From Candidatus Moranbacteria bacterium RIFCSPLOWO2_12_FULL_48_12 (lineage in GTDB: Bacteria; Patescibacteriota; Minisyncoccia; Moranbacterales; UBA1568), in assembly GCA_001784735.1 (NCBI GenBank), contig MFSB01000044.1, positions 1 through 12,553 of the forward strand: a DNA stretch of 12,553 nt. The letters run 5' to 3'. Shown here piece after piece: positions 11,857 to 12,553 of the stretch; within the stretch, counting starts at the first letter, position 1, and each line of letters begins with the position of its first letter. The notes below the pieces were generated by a model, which saw nothing but the letters and a program-made list of their open reading frames with translations, made no database searches and had not been told where the DNA came from. The translations under genes and the position numbers were made by a program.

Positions 11857-12213
11857 CTACTTCTTATCAGTTGGAGCGGCCGGAGCTGTCGTCGCTTTGG
11901 CAGCCTTGGCGGCATCGAGTTCTCGCTGTTTGGCGGCTATTTCCAATTCCTTCTGGATCTTACCGCCATGGCGGCTGAATTTGCGCGTCGGAGAGAATTC
12001 GCCCAGCTTGTGCCCCACCATTTCTTCGGTGACAAAGACGGAAATGAAATCCTTGCCGTTATGCACGCCGAAAGTGAAGCCTGTCATTTCCGGAGAAATA
12101 GTGCAAGCCCGCGACCACGTCTTGATAATCGTACGATCACCCAGTTTTTTCCCTTCGAGCTTCTTCAGCACGCGGGGATCGACATAGGGACCTTTTTTGA
12201 GACTTCGTGACAT
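11857..12213 (-). CDS. rpsS: Small-subunit ribosomal protein S19 (uS19)
   Basis: This 118-residue protein of the 30S head contacts the A-site finger and S13. MSRSLKKGPYVDPRVLKK, TWSRACTISPEMTGFTFGVHNGKDF and GHKLGEFSPTRKFSRHGGK are consensus. Residues after about 92 form an Ala/Lys-rich tail (KAAKATTAPAAPTDKK) longer than the usual 92-residue protein. It follows L2 across a heptamer array. No SD. Confidence 0.99.
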   Translation of the reverse strand: MSRSLKKGPYVDPRVLKKLEGKKLGDRTIIKTWSRACTISPEMTGFTFGVHNGKDFISVFVTEEMVGHKLGEFSPTRKFSRHGGKIQKELEIAAKQRELDAAKAAKATTAPAAPTDKK

Positions 12214-12221
12214 AGAAATTG

Positions 12222-12311
12222 ACGTTATGACTTACGACTGACAACTTACGACTTTCGGGAAGAATTCTATTCTTATCTTCGTCATAGGTCGTTGGTCATA
12301 AGTCGTTAGTT
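12222..12311. repeat. Heptamer inverted array, copy D (S19–L2)
   Basis: Arm 1 (12222–12252) is ACG + TTATGAC, TTACGAC, TGACAAC, TTACGAC. Arm 2 (12281–12311) is GTCATAG, GTCGTTG, GTCATAA, GTCGTTA + GTT. The loop is 28 nt. Twenty-one of 31 positions are complementary. Arm 2 ends 5 nt from the rplB stop codon. Confidence 0.83.
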
Positions 12312-12316
12312 CTTCA

Positions 12317-12553
12317 TTATTTCTTCTGGCGGCGGCTGACGATGTATTTATTGCTCTGATGCTTTCTCTTGCGCGTCTTCTTGCCGAGCGCTGGCTTGCC
12401 CCACGGAGTCTTCGGATGCATACCGATCGGCTGACGGCCTTCACCGCCACCATGCGGATGGTCATGCGGGTTCATAGCGCTCCCGCGCACTCCCGGACGG
12501 CGATTCATATGACGAGCCCGCCCGGCAGAACCGATGCGCTCTGCGCCGTGTTC
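12317..12553 (-). CDS. rplB: Large-subunit ribosomal protein L2 (uL2), C-terminal part, cut by the window edge
   Basis: The visible 78 residues are the C-terminus of L2, the protein next to the peptidyl transferase centre. GSAGRARHMNRRPGVRGSAMNP is followed by HDHPHGGGEGRQPIGMH, the near-invariant L2 block containing the histidine implicated in peptidyl transferase function (usually VDHPHGGGEG; here the Val is His). The end TPWGKPALGKKTRKRKHQSN and YIVSRRQKK is also typical. The start lies beyond position 12553. Confidence 0.98.
   Translation of the reverse strand, partial: EHGAERIGSAGRARHMNRRPGVRGSAMNPHDHPHGGGEGRQPIGMHPKTPWGKPALGKKTRKRKHQSNKYIVSRRQKK

Noticed and set aside
5303..12311. Heptamer arrays as integron attC sites (AAC…GTT ends)
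   Set aside because: The outer ends do not match RYYYAAC and GTTRRRY together, there are no extrahelical bases in the expected places, no integrase gene is present, and the flanking genes are core operon genes, not cassettes.
1..12553. Transfer RNA or ribosomal RNA genes
   Set aside because: No tRNA T-arm (GTTCGAATC-like) with matching acceptor stem and no rRNA sequence could be found in the gaps.

Overview
This window is the long conserved ribosomal-protein cluster (S10–spc type) of a bacterium. Every real gene lies on the minus strand, so the genes are read from right to left. Reading along transcription, the order is L2 (cut by the window edge), S19, L22, S3, L16, L29, S17, L14, L24, L5, S14 (zinc type), S8, L6, L18, S5, L15, SecY, adenylate kinase, methionine aminopeptidase, RuvX/YqgF, and then an unrecognised three-helix membrane protein. 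L30 (rpmD), normally between S5 and L15, is absent. Its loss, the divergent zinc-type adenylate kinase, the repeat-packed gaps and the scarcity of Shine-Dalgarno (SD) sites suggest a Candidate Phyla Radiation / Patescibacteria genome, most likely Parcubacteria-like. TGA is used as an ordinary stop (rpsC, rplN, ruvX), which argues against the SR1/Gracilibacteria code. The lineage is an inference; no 16S gene is present.

Layout: 4868–12553 holds ribosomal proteins. 3395–4666 is secY, preceded by a 131-bp structured element and a possible promoter. 1188–3211 is adk–map–ruvX, behind a good sigma70-like promoter at 3266–3294. Region 1071–1187 holds three consecutive near-perfect palindromes, the first of which (next to the ruvX stop) looks like a terminator. 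142–846 is the membrane-protein gene, with its own promoter, the only strong SD site in the window, and a classic intrinsic terminator at 78–116.

The most unusual content lies between the genes. Nearly every gap longer than about 45 nt holds an inverted pair of degenerate short-unit arrays. Unit sequences differ from gap to gap, but the architecture (array, 19–35 nt loop, inverted array) recurs. The clearest family occurs four times (5303–5397, 7085–7165, 8775–8864, 12222–12311). Each arm is exactly 31 nt, made of AAC plus four heptamers of the form NNACRAC, mirrored as GTYGTNR plus GTT. These arrays intrude into genes: the C-terminal tails of S5 and S3 are written in repeat sequence, and the N-terminal extension of S17 is encoded by a separate GC-rich imperfect palindrome. 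I do not recognise this class as a described element. It could be a neutral amplifying repeat or an RNA feature that separates cistrons. The protein-coding content is otherwise conventional housekeeping: translation, membrane insertion of nascent proteins, N-terminal methionine removal and nucleotide balance.
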